DNA of 64,000 bases from Luscinia megarhynchos (taxonomy: Eukaryota; Chordata; Aves; Passeriformes; Turdidae), in NCBI GenBank assembly GCA_034336665.1, contig JAPFBE010000002.1, positions 75,147,405 through 75,211,404 of the forward strand, in the 5' to 3' direction. A program made the translations under genes and the position numbers. The notes under the pieces were generated by a model, which was not told where the DNA came from, searched no databases, and saw only the letters and a list, made by a program, of their open reading frames with translations. Each line of letters begins with the position of its first letter. The first letter of the stretch is position 1. Positions 48,351 through 60,300 of this stretch are shown here, piece after piece.

Positions 48351-51300
48351 AGGCCGGCTGAAACACGCGGGTCGGCTCTTTATTAAGGGGCGCAAGGGCT
48401 GCCGTGCGTTAACTTGCTGAGAGTGCTCTTACTTACTGTGCCCTGTTCTGGGCTCCTGAGTGGAAGAAAGACACGGAGGTGCTGGACAGGGTCCAGCGAA
48501 GGGCTACAAAGATGATGCGAGGTCTGGAGCATCTCTTTTGCAAGGAGAGACTTCGGGAGCAGGCGTGTTTAGTCTGGAAAAGAAAACACTGAGAGCACGT
48601 CTCATCAGTACATATATATATATATATGTATCTTCTAGGTGCATGCCGAGAGGATGCTGCCAGACTCTCTGTTGGTGCCCAGTGATAGGAGGAGGAGAAA
48701 TGGCCATAAACTAAAGCACAAGAAGTTTCACTGTAATTTCTCTACGTTACGGGTGGCAGAGCACCGGAACAGGCTGCCCAGGGAGGTCGTGGTGTCTCCC
48801 TCGCTGGAGACATTCAAAACCCACCTGGATGAGTTCCTGTGCACCTGCTGCAGGAGACCCTGCCTTTATGGGCGTTGGACTAAATGATTTCCAGAGGTCC
48901 CTTCCTGCCCTAACAATTCTCTGGGGTTTTTTTCACTGCCCTAAGTTACTCCCTGCACTGATTCAGTGTATGGGCTGCTGTTTAAACCTGTTTCTTGCTC
49001 ACCCTCCTTTTAGCAATAGTAAACAATGTTGAAAAACAGACCATTGACACCTTGTCGTTTCTATTATGTGTGAACGAAACAAGCTGAATTGGCATATGAG
49101 TGACAAGTTATTGCTCTGCCCCCAGCCCACTGCCTCCAAGGCTTGAGGGCACTGGGCTGCAGCGGCTGGAGCATCTCTGGTGATGCCCTGGGACCAGCCC
49201 ACCTCGGCAAGGTCCTTGTGCCAGGAGGTCGATGTTGCAGGTGTGTCACTGTCGCTTGGCACTGTGTCCTGCCTGTTCCTGCAGCGTGCTGCTGCTCTGG
49301 CCCAGGAGCTCAGCCCCTCTGGGCTGTTGGGTGTGCAGTGCATTGAGGCAAAGGTGTGTTAGCCCAGCTGGTTAAGGTCATCAGTGAGCAGCTGAGGTGT
49401 TCAGCAAAGTGCAGCAAGAGGCTGGCTTGGTGCTCTGCTCAAAATCCTTTCTGGAAAACTGACCTGTCTTTTGATTGCTCTTAATAGGCCCCGGGGGGTG
49501 AATGGTGTTCTCAGAGCTTTTTTTGTGCACCCCTGTTCAGATCGCGCTCACTTTGGTGATGTTACTGTGGCTTGTGAAACTTCAGGGTGAATAGGGAAGG
49601 ACACTGACAGGTTTTATATTCCTCATTCAGTTATGCTGTGGTCTGGACAAGTTGGTGAGCTCCTTAGTATTAGCTGCCTCTTTATCTAGCCAAACAGAAT
49701 GAAGATGTCCAGATCTTTGGGATTGTTGTGCAGCTTCCTTTATTGTCTGTCAAGTCTGAGAGATGTTCCAGGTCAATCTGAGAAATAAAACATACTCAGT
49801 TTGTAGGACATCAGACCAAAAACCTTGGCTTAGAGTGCCAAAGAGGATTGACCTGAACAATAAAGTTGGGCTGCGTAGTGAGATGGAACAATGCTTCTTG
49901 TTCTCTTCAGTGAGGAAGGACTCTACTCAGAGGGAATGAAAGGGGAAAAGTTAAGTGGGCATTGCAACTAATCACAGATATTTCTGCTCAAGATCTGTTG
50001 GAGACTGGTTTCTGAATTACAGGTTACAGTTTGTTGAAAGGAAATCCTAACTGCAGTGCATAAATTGTTGGTACTTTCATAAGCAGTGAGTCAGAACATG
50101 CATTTCTGTAACTGGTTTTTCTCCTAAACAAGCTATATATCTAAGGAAAAAAATGAAGACCAGTTTTGTGTTTGTGTTATGTCCGTGTGCTCAGCAAACT
50201 GAAAAACAGGACAGTCCTGAAATTTAACAGAACATTCCAAGAAATGATTCGTGCAGTGAACACTTTTAAGTGTTTCCCTGCTGGCTAGTATGTGCTGCTG
50301 GTATGTCTGTAACAAAACCAGCACTAGAAAGAAAATAAAATTTGAAAACAAGTGGACTTCCAGCTTTGTGATTTAGCAGTTGAGAAGGGAAATCTGTTCT
50401 ATGGGACATTTTCTAGTGATCTTTAATATCTCTATTATTATTATTATTATTATCATTATTAGTTTAGCAGGCTGTAAGAGGAAGCTGTGAAAATATTTTA
50501 GTGCTGGACGCTTCTGTGCTAACATCTCAGAAATTATGAGAGTGGAAGTGAGAATTTTGTTTGCTTGAAATTAGAATCTTGCATTTACTTTAAAATCAAA
50601 CAGCTATTCTAAAATAATGACATACTCGTCACAGAATAGCCTTGTATAAAGAAATCTAATTTTGGAATTAAATTTTAAACACTAAGGGATGATATAGAAG
50701 GGAAAGAAAATGAAATTTCTATCTGCAGCAACCCATGAATTGCAGGGAAGAGAGAAAATGAACAAGATGAGTGAATAAGGGATAAACCACTTGAATGGAT
50801 GCTGTTCATAGTGTACAATACTTCTGCCCTAATTTCTTAAGTGGGATTTGTTTCTAGCAGAATACCATCCCTGCTCTAATGATGGTTTAGTGTTTCTGAT
50901 CATCAGTGCAAAATATGAGATATTCTAAAATGTACTTGTTTTAGAAGTGGCAAATTACTGCCTTACACTTGCTGTACTCCACAGAAGAAGAAAGAGCCTA
51001 TTAGACTTTTACATTCCCTTAATGTTTATGTTGCAATGACATTCAGTACTTTAACGTACAATTTGACAAGAGCGCCATTCAATTTAAAACTCTCACCAAA
51101 CTGTTGACAGCCCTCTTGGGGAGAAAATGTCATGTGGTACAGGCAGAGTTCAGAAGAGGCAGGACCTCTCTCCTTTGACACATGGAGAGAGCAAGTGGGC
51201 TGTGCTGGCTCCTGTGCTTGGTTAAGGTTCTCAGTAATGACTCTGCCACAATGCTCTGTCCAGTTCCTCTGCTCTCTAGGGCTAACACAGCACATTTGCA

Positions 51301-54300
51301 GCTGATGATTTCTGCTGCCTTTTGTCAGCTCCCAGGGAGCAGACAAGTTGTGGAGGAGAGGGGGGGGCTACAAACTCTCAGTTTCCCTTTTCCTGGCCTT
51401 TCTTTCTTATTTCTGGGCATGTCTGTGTCTGTGCATGCTTGCAGCTGAACCTGTGCTGCACAGTGTCTTTTCTGTATGCTTCACAATCAGACTGTACACA
51501 GAACCATAGCTCTGTGCTTTGGTACTTCATTGCAGCTCTGAACCTGTCTATGAGACACTCGTGAGTGCTTGGCTTGAATACATACTTAATCAAAGTATGA
51601 GGGGATATTAGGAGGAATAATGATAGAGTTCAGCAGCTTAACATTAGAAAGATTTTATGAAAGAGCTCTGATTGTGGAAGCTACATCCACCCATGTTAGC
51701 AGGGCCACTGTTGCAGATGTCCCTTTCTTGACATAGGCTAAGAAGTGATGAGTTTTAAGTGTTTTTCACAAAATATTTGTCTCAGGAAGCTGTTTTAGTT
51801 ATTTAAATTATTAGTGAATCGTTTATGTGGAGGACTGAACTACATTTCTGATCCATGTACCTGGCAGAAGGTATCACACTGATAACTGGTAGAATGTCAG
51901 GGAGGAACTTCTGAATTGCTTTTTAAAATATCTGTGAATTTTTTAAAAGATAATTAGATTACAGGGTCTGTACCAGAAAGCTAGTGAATGTCTGGATTAA
52001 ACTTCTCAGCTTGGCAACTGGCCCCAGTTGGAGTTGGAACTCTTGTAAGTGCCTGAACTTCGTAGAAGTGATTGAATTGTATGCAGGGCCAGTAAGCCAA
52101 ATACATATGTAACTGTGTTGTTAATTTTCCTGTGAAATGAGCCCCTGTCCTGGGGATCTGGAGCTGTAGGGATGAATCTGCTGCTGGTGTTCATGGAAGC
52201 TGTGCTTTGGGCATACAAAATGCAAAAGCATTTAGAGTGGAACAATTACTTCAGCTTTGAAACATTTTAAATTGGACAGTCAAAAAAAGTGACTTTTTTT
52301 TTAATTTTAAGCTTTGGTTTCATAGCTTCAAATTTATGTACATTGATATCTTTTGCTATCAGTACAGTTTGAAAATACATTAAGATTATAAAGTATTTAT
52401 ATTTTGTAGACAGGCCTTTGGGAAAATCTCAAGAGGTAATGAAATCTGTCTTCAGAGCAATTTCTTCATCGTTCAAGCCGTGAATGGTCAGCTAAGTCCT
52501 AGGTCAATATGTGGAGCAGTGGGAAAAAACCAGAAGGTTGGATAGCATCTAAGTGTGTGCTGTCCATTCCTTGCACTGAATAACAGCTTGTAGAATAACT
52601 GAAGACTGGGATGTATGTGGTGCTGATTCAGCATTGTGCAAATGGCATCAGCTCTGTCACTTGCTAGATTTTTAAGGTTCTCTTGCAGTCCTTGGAAGCA
52701 GTGTGTACATATGCAGCAAAAATAGCAGATTAGGATAGCAGGTATAATACCTAGTGAAGTGATCAAAGAGCCAGTTTTCTTGGAGAGAACTAACTGCACT
52801 TCGTATGTATTTGCATGCAACTTGTTTTGTTAGTTAAGAAAATATTTTAAAAGACTTCTACAGAAGACCATACAAAAAAAAGTACTCCTTATGGTGTCAG
52901 TGGAAACAGTGTTTGGTGAGTACATCACTGTCAAGGAGAAAAAGCAGTGGTTATACTTCATGGCTATAAGAGTATTTTTTTAATCTCTGTTCTTTCATTT
53001 TATCCTTTCAACTCTATTTCAGTAGCAAAAGTAATTGCACCATTAAGCAAAGAAATTTGGTTTTCATTCTAGGTTATGGTTGTCTCGAGCTGTGCCTTTC
53101 TTTCATATATGCTGCTTACAAAAAGTGTACATTTAATAGTGTTGGAACAAACTGAAATAAATAATTCTGTTCCTGTAGTAGAAATTATTTGATTTATGCA
53201 TTAGTTCAAATTCAGAACTTTGAAATTTGCATACCCTTCTCTTTATTTTTCTTCTCTTTTATTTGTTTAATACATACAATCCCATGTAGTCATTGTATTT
53301 AAGTGTCCCGACTAACTACAGAGTCAGTCTCCTCTCTACTTTCCTCTTCTCTTAGTGAGTATTCTTTGAACTTGAGCTGCTTTTCAGGTGTGGAAGGCAT
53401 GACTAGCCCATTTGCTTATTTTATATTAACTCTGCACCAGTTATACAAAAGTCACCATGAAGAAAGAAGTAAGGCATGAGCAGGTGGTTGCTGTGTGACA
53501 CTGCTTTGCTCGGAGGGGCGAGGTGTGACAGCCCTCGGGCACTGCACGGCTGGCTGCGTGTCAGCAGCGTCCCTGGCAGCTGTACCAGGGTGAGCCCCTG
53601 TGCCCTGCCAGGGCCATTTGTGCCAGGACAATGCTGGCCTGAAATACTGCAGCTCTCCTGCAGCCACTTTGTGGAATTGCAGCCCTGTTCCGTATCCTGG
53701 CACCACTGAACCCAAACAAAGGCTGTAATACCTCCAGTGTCAGTGGCAGGAATGATAAACTCAGTACGTCCTTGGCTTCAGAGGCTTGCCACACTGCAGG
53801 GTGTTGCTGCCTGCCTTCCATTCCTTTTCCTGCCCTCCAGAAAGAGCCTGGCAAGCTCCTCCATGCAGTTGAATAAGCTGCAGATACTGACCACAGTCTT
53901 TGTGACCTGTGAGCTCCCCTCTTTTGGGGGATGTCCTGCTGGCCTTCAGCCAGGAGACTGCTCCTTGGGCTTTGTAGCACTAGCTGCAGGTGCTGAACTT
54001 CAGAATTCATGATGGTATCTGGCTCTTGAAGAGTGGAACCTTCTCCCTTCCAAGTTATGTTAGATGGCATTTTTCCAAAGGGAGTGGCTTAACTGTCTTT
54101 CCCACAGCATGCAAGTTGCTGATACTTGTTCTCCCCACAGGCTGCTGATACGCTTGCTGTGAGGCAGAAGAGAAGGATCTATGATATCACCAACGTTCTG
54201 GAGGGGATTGATCTCATTGAGAAGAAGTCAAAAAACAGCATTCAGTGGAAGTAAGTTATGTCAGTTGTGCAAATTTTCACATGCCTAAGAGCAACAACAA

Positions 54301-57300
54301 TTGCCTCTTCCTACTTCTTCTGACACCCTAAAATTAACATTGTGCTAATCAATGAGCAATATGATGTTGTAGAAGTACAATAAGGCTGTAAATGAACTGG
54401 ATTTTTCCCCCCTTTAACTTGTGTCTGTGTTGCATAAAATTAACTTTAATGCACACAGAAGAGAAATTTTCAGAAAAATTGTAGTGCTACTTTATAACTA
54501 GCACCTCTAGTTGAAAAATTCATCTGGAATGAATCTGGGAGGAGTGTCAGAACACACTACCTGTCTCCACCTACCTGTCCTAGTACAGTCACTGCCTATT
54601 TTCTCTTAGGTCTCTGAAGGTAAAAACTCAAGATAAGAATTATAGGGGAAGGAGGTAGGCCCTTCCAAACTGTATCCCAAAAGAAGATAAACTTTTGTAG
54701 AGGGAAATTCTACATTTGATCTGAAGTTAAGAATTTTCATTTTCCTGTCAAAACATTACTGGGAGGTTACATGCTCATTTCCTTCATATTGAATATTAGT
54801 ACATTTTCCAAATGATAATTTAGACTATTATTCTTAAGACTATTAAAAATAGTCATAAAAAATATCACTGGATGATTGCTTTAGATTTTCATTTGTTATT
54901 TCATGAACCCTTATCCTTTTTTAAGAGGAGTAGGTGCTGGCTGCAATACAAAAGAAGTCATAGACAGGCTGAGGTATCTGGAAGCTGAAATTGAAGATTT
55001 AGAGCTAAAAGAAAAAGAATTGGATCAGCAGAAACTGTGGCTTCAGCAAAGTATCAAGAACGTCATGGATGACTCTACAAACCACCAATATCCTTTTAAA
55101 TTATTGTGTGCATTTTGTAACTAAAATTAAAGTAACAGTTCAAGTGTAGGTAATGCATAAAGCATAACGTAACTCATTTTACCCTGAAGCAAGGTAAGGC
55201 AAATATTTTTCAGGTTTTGCTTCAATAAAAGAAGACATAAATCTTATTTACATGACTTTTTAACTTCTGTGACTGTGATTAGTAACATGAAAATATTTTA
55301 ACTTATATATATATGTACAGCAGTAACTATTAAGTCATAATATAATCCTAGTGTCTTACTTGTAATCAGTTATATTGCCTTCCAGAACCTGAATTTATAT
55401 TTTGTTACCAGTGCTTTACATGAATCTTTTTTGTTGCTTCATTCTTTTGAAAAGATTAAGCTATCACCCAAAGATAAATGGAATTGACTAAGTCCTGAAG
55501 CTTGTTGAGGTTCAAACTGGAAAAAAAAAATCCTGTATATAAATACCAGAGGGTTCCAGCTGCGTTGCTTGTAAGCATGTGTTTATCTGTCTTGCAAAAT
55601 AGATGTCTGAGAATGGGAGCAGGAAAGTATCCCTCTTATCTATAGCACTATTGATAAGTACTTAAAAATTGCTGGAGTTTCTGTTCAGAAACTGTTTCTG
55701 TAAAATGGATTTAGTAGCACAGGAGATTGAAGTTAAATGTTAGGAGAAACATTTGGTAGAGCTAGCACTAGAATTGATCCCCCAGGGAGGTAGTGGAATA
55801 TCTGTCACTGGAGGTTTTGTAGAAGAGGAAAGACAAACATCTGTCTGGAATGTCTGAACAGTGGATTGGTCCTACCTTGAGGCAGAGGAATGGCAGATGA
55901 ATTATGAAGTTCCCCTTAGCAGTATTTTTGTGTGATTCTGGGAAATGCTGGTACATACCTGAATTCTGTATTGTCAAATTAGCAACGTAAATAGTATTCT
56001 TCAAAACAAGATTTTACATGTTCTCCTTTTTTAGAAGAGTCTCTTCTCATTCAAGCTACACAACTATTTTTCTATTTGTATTTTTTTTGCTGATGCAGGC
56101 ATTTTCTTTAAAACACAGAACTCGTTATTTGTAACAAGCCATTCTGAAAGTCAAAAATAATGCCTTGATTACACCTCTAACAATAATAATAACATTATAG
56201 TTTAGGCTCAGTTTAGACAAACTTCTGAAGGGCAGCAAATACCAGTTTTACATTGTTTTAAGAAAGAAAAATGTTCCTTGACATAAATTACATTTTCCTA
56301 TGTCACCCATGAAGATATCTGCAACTGTTTCAATGGTAAGTTACTACTAGGCTGTATTTCTAAAGTGAGGGATTTCTTGAAAAATAACTTGCTAACTAAG
56401 TGCTTTTCCTGCAAGTATTTTGAATTGAGAAGTACTTAACAGTGATCAGTACTAGGTAGAGGTCTCTCAATGTTCATGACTACCAAGTTCTAGCATTTTC
56501 TACTTGTAGTCACAGATTGTATAGCATGGAAGCTCAGCTAGAGTCCTGGTGTTGGATATCTTTTTTGGTATTCATACTTTTCAGCAGCTTGCCACAGGCC
56601 ATTAATGGAACCAGAGACAGGACATGTTGGTCAAACCCTCCAAAAAAACCAGGAAGATCCAAATTTTGTGTAATTTTCTGGTGGTAACCGTGGCCAGACA
56701 GAGCTTGTGGTGCTGTATAAATGGAGCCAGTGGAAAGTCAATGATGGAGTATTGCTACTCAATCTGAAGGATTCCTGTACAGGTAGTTTGAAGAAATTGC
56801 CAGGAAGTGTTGGCAGAGGTTACTTCCCTTGACATCATCTCCTGATCCTGGGGCACCCAAGGGAAGATTGTTATTCAGCCTCCTTTCTTTGCCACATGGA
56901 AGATTTTTTTTAAATAAAAACACAAGATTAGAAAACTACTGCAGCATTTAACAAAAATGAACTGCTACTGAAAAAGAGACTTTACAAAACACAAAGGCAC
57001 CTGGCATGGTGCTCACATAGTACTTCACCTAAGTATTTCTTAGGAGGCAGAGAAAGAAAAGTGTTATTCCAAATTAGTTGGAATAAGGGAAATTATGTGC
57101 AGGTAGGCAAGTGATCTGCAGTATTGTGCCTGTGCTTTGCATGTAACTGTGGTCCCCAGTTTTAACCAACACATTTTAATGTGCACAGTAAGCCACAGAC
57201 GAGTGTGACAGACAGCTGTTACATCCCAGTTGTATGTGCTGTGGAAGCCAAGATCTTAGATACTTGGAAGCACTGGCACTGAAGATGAACATTAATACCT

Positions 57301-60300
57301 CTTCTTCCTTCTCTTAAATCTCTGTAGTACCACCATTCATCAGTCATAAAGGGAGCTGTACCAGAGAGCTGGTTTAGCTGCAGTCATATGAGCAACGGCT
57401 GAGGGAGCTGGGGTTGTTTAGCCTGCAGAAAAGGCGGTTCAAGGGAGACCTTATCACTGTCTACAAGTACCTGAAAGGAGTCTGTAGCCAGGTGGGGCTC
57501 AATCTCTTCTCCCAGGCAACCAGTGGCAGGACAAGAGGACATGGCATCAAGCTGCACCAGGGAGGTTCAGATTTGACATCAGGAAAAATTTCTTCAATAA
57601 GGGATGGTTAAGCATTGGATCAGACTGCCCAGGAAGGTGGTGGAGTCACTACCCATGGAAGTAGTTCAAGAAATAACTGGACATGACACTTAGTGCTATG
57701 GTTTAGTTGACAAAGTAGTGATCAGCCAAAGGTTGGACTCGATCTTGATGGTCTTTTCCAGCCTAAGTGATTCTTTGATTCTGTGAAAAAAGGAACTAGT
57801 TAAATATTTTCACCTTATGTTATATATACAGCTAGAAGACAAATGGGTAAAGAACATGGTAAATCTTGTAGTTGTGAGAAAAGGTTTTTGCAACTATGAT
57901 ACAAGTATTGGAATTCTGTGGTTTATACTATGCAGTATACTAGGATCTTAGAGGGACTACACATGTCCTAACACAAGTTTATATATGCTAAATTACATAG
58001 TACTTTAAGTGGCCTTAGAGAATTTCCAGAATTTATTTGAGTGGATACTATACAAGACTTAAGAAAAATATACTTAACACTTTCTTAAAAATTGCTGTTT
58101 TACCAGGAGATACACTTCTAGCAATTCAAGCACCTTGTGGTACGCAGTTAGAAGTACCTAGACCTGAAATGGTATGTACTGGTTTCTTGTTTACCTAAGT
58201 GTTCTAGAGCAATAGCAGCAAAGAAGAGCTGTTTTAGAGCAGAGAATTTCTCTCTATCCATGTGCAGGAGGAGGACAGAAAGGATTAGGATTGTTTCAGT
58301 TGAGAAGAGAAAGGCCGGACAGAAAAAAGTGGGTTTTGTACACTTTGATATACTAATGGTAACCCTGCCTTCTATTAAAACCAAAGTACACAAGTGGGTT
58401 TCTTCTCTCTTGCTTTTAAATGTTGCAGCTTTCAAAATGATGCATAGTTTTCATTAATTTTCTTGAGAACTTGGTGCCTTTTATGTGTCAAGTTTCTCTC
58501 TTATATTGTTAAAATGGATCTCCTATGAAAAAGCCTTTCAGATTTAGTTTTGATGTAATTTAGATTTAGCCCTGTGATACTAGACTGGATAGAGAAACAG
58601 ACTGCAATATCACTTTACCCAAAAGGATTAAATTGGCAAGATTAAACTAGGAGGCCAAATTATTTACTTCTGTCCATCTTTAACTTTTTTTTATTGCTGT
58701 TGCAGTGCTTGGTTTTAAATAGTGTTTATGTAGTTGGGAGAGAGCATTGTATGAAGCATGATAGCCACTGTGCTTATAGAAGGCTGAAAGTCACCTGAGA
58801 AGTTTCACAAGCTATTTTTAGTGAGGCTAAGCACAGTCTAGTATCAGTAAAAGCATCCAATGCTAGAGCCATGAAGCTGATCAGTGGTACTATCTTTGTC
58901 CATCTCTACTGAAATCAGTTCAGGCAATGGTAAGGTTCTTGCAGGACCTAAGTTAGCAGCTGTGATGTTGGATTTTGCTGGGGTTTTTTTGTTCTTGTTG
59001 AGGACTAAAACAGCTGATCTTAGTCTTCACCACTTTGCACAGTTCCAAGTTCTCAATGAACAGTAACTTTTGTAATACACCATCTTTACAGGGACAGAAC
59101 GGACAGAAGAAATACCAGATCAATCTTAAAAGTAATTCAGGACCTATCCATGTGCTGCTTATAAATAAGGAATCGAGCTCCTCCAAGCCCACGGTGTTTC
59201 CAGTTCCTCCACCCGATGACCTTGCACAGCCCCCATCTCAGCCTGCAGCTCCAGCAACTCCACTTAAACCAGCTGCAGCTCCTCCAAATCCCCCAGAACA
59301 ACACGACCCAAACCAAGGACAGGAGTTACCGCCAACAGCAGTTGCGGACACACCATCAGGTGGATCCAGGGGTTTTCCTATCTCTGATGAGTGGGGGAGG
59401 AAGGCAGCTGGAGGGAAAGAAGAAAGCGTTAAGAAAGATGGTAGACAAATTAAAGATCATAGGGTAGCAGCTGTTCATTAAAAAACTACTCCAGGGGCTT
59501 AGTACCAGCTCTCAGGAGGTCAGAGACACCTCTTCCTCTTCTGTCTGGTGAAACAGATGCTTTGCTCACATCTTACCATCTTACACTGAACAGGTTTTGG
59601 ATATAATCCTGTTAATTATTCTGAGGTGCTTCTCCAGAATGCATTATGGAGCCAAATTGCAACCTCTTGACAGAGCATATGATTTGAACGTGTACCTTTT
59701 AATGAGACTGGTAATACAGGCACCAGTTTCAGCTGTTGTACCACAGGGTCACTTACCTTCTTCCACATAGCCACATACTAAGAGGCTGCCTGAATATCAA
59801 GTATTTTTTTCATAGTAGTAGTAAATTAATAAGTAATAGGAAAAAATTTTTAAAAATGCTGTATTACAACTGCATTTCTGAGGGATCCTGATTGCCTTAG
59901 TTTATTAACTTTTAATTAATTGACAATTAATTAAATTGTGCCTGTGACTGTGGAAGAGGAAGACTCCTCTCACCTGATCCCAGACATTGGCCATGTTCTC
60001 CTCAAAAGACAGAGCCAGGGGCAGGTGCTGTGGGTTCTATTTCACCATAACAGACTAGTAACACGCCTTCCTGTCCGTGCAGATGGCAGTGCCCAGCGGG
60101 ACAGCGCAGCCCCCGCAGCTCCTTACTCCAGCCTTCCGGAGCCAGAGCTGTACCCCAGCCTGTCTGGAGACAGTGCCCAAGCCTCAGCCAGCTCCAGTGA
60201 CTACCAGAGCTTGCTGCCTCTGGATGTCAGCTGTATTCTCAAGCCAAACTCATTTGACATTGCAAAGATGGAGGAGCCTGCAGGTAGGAAGCAGTAGTTC

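Noticed and set aside
47392..48420. Long overlapping open frames on both strands (up to 342 codons) in the E2F5 CpG island
   Set aside because: They arise from GC-rich composition. They run through exon 1 in wrong frames, have Arg/Pro/Ala-rich low-complexity products and no splice or homology support.
53561..54070. A 169-codon minus-strand frame in E2F5 intron 1
   Set aside because: The local GC-rich patch explains it. The plus strand is open nearby too, and no homology is visible.
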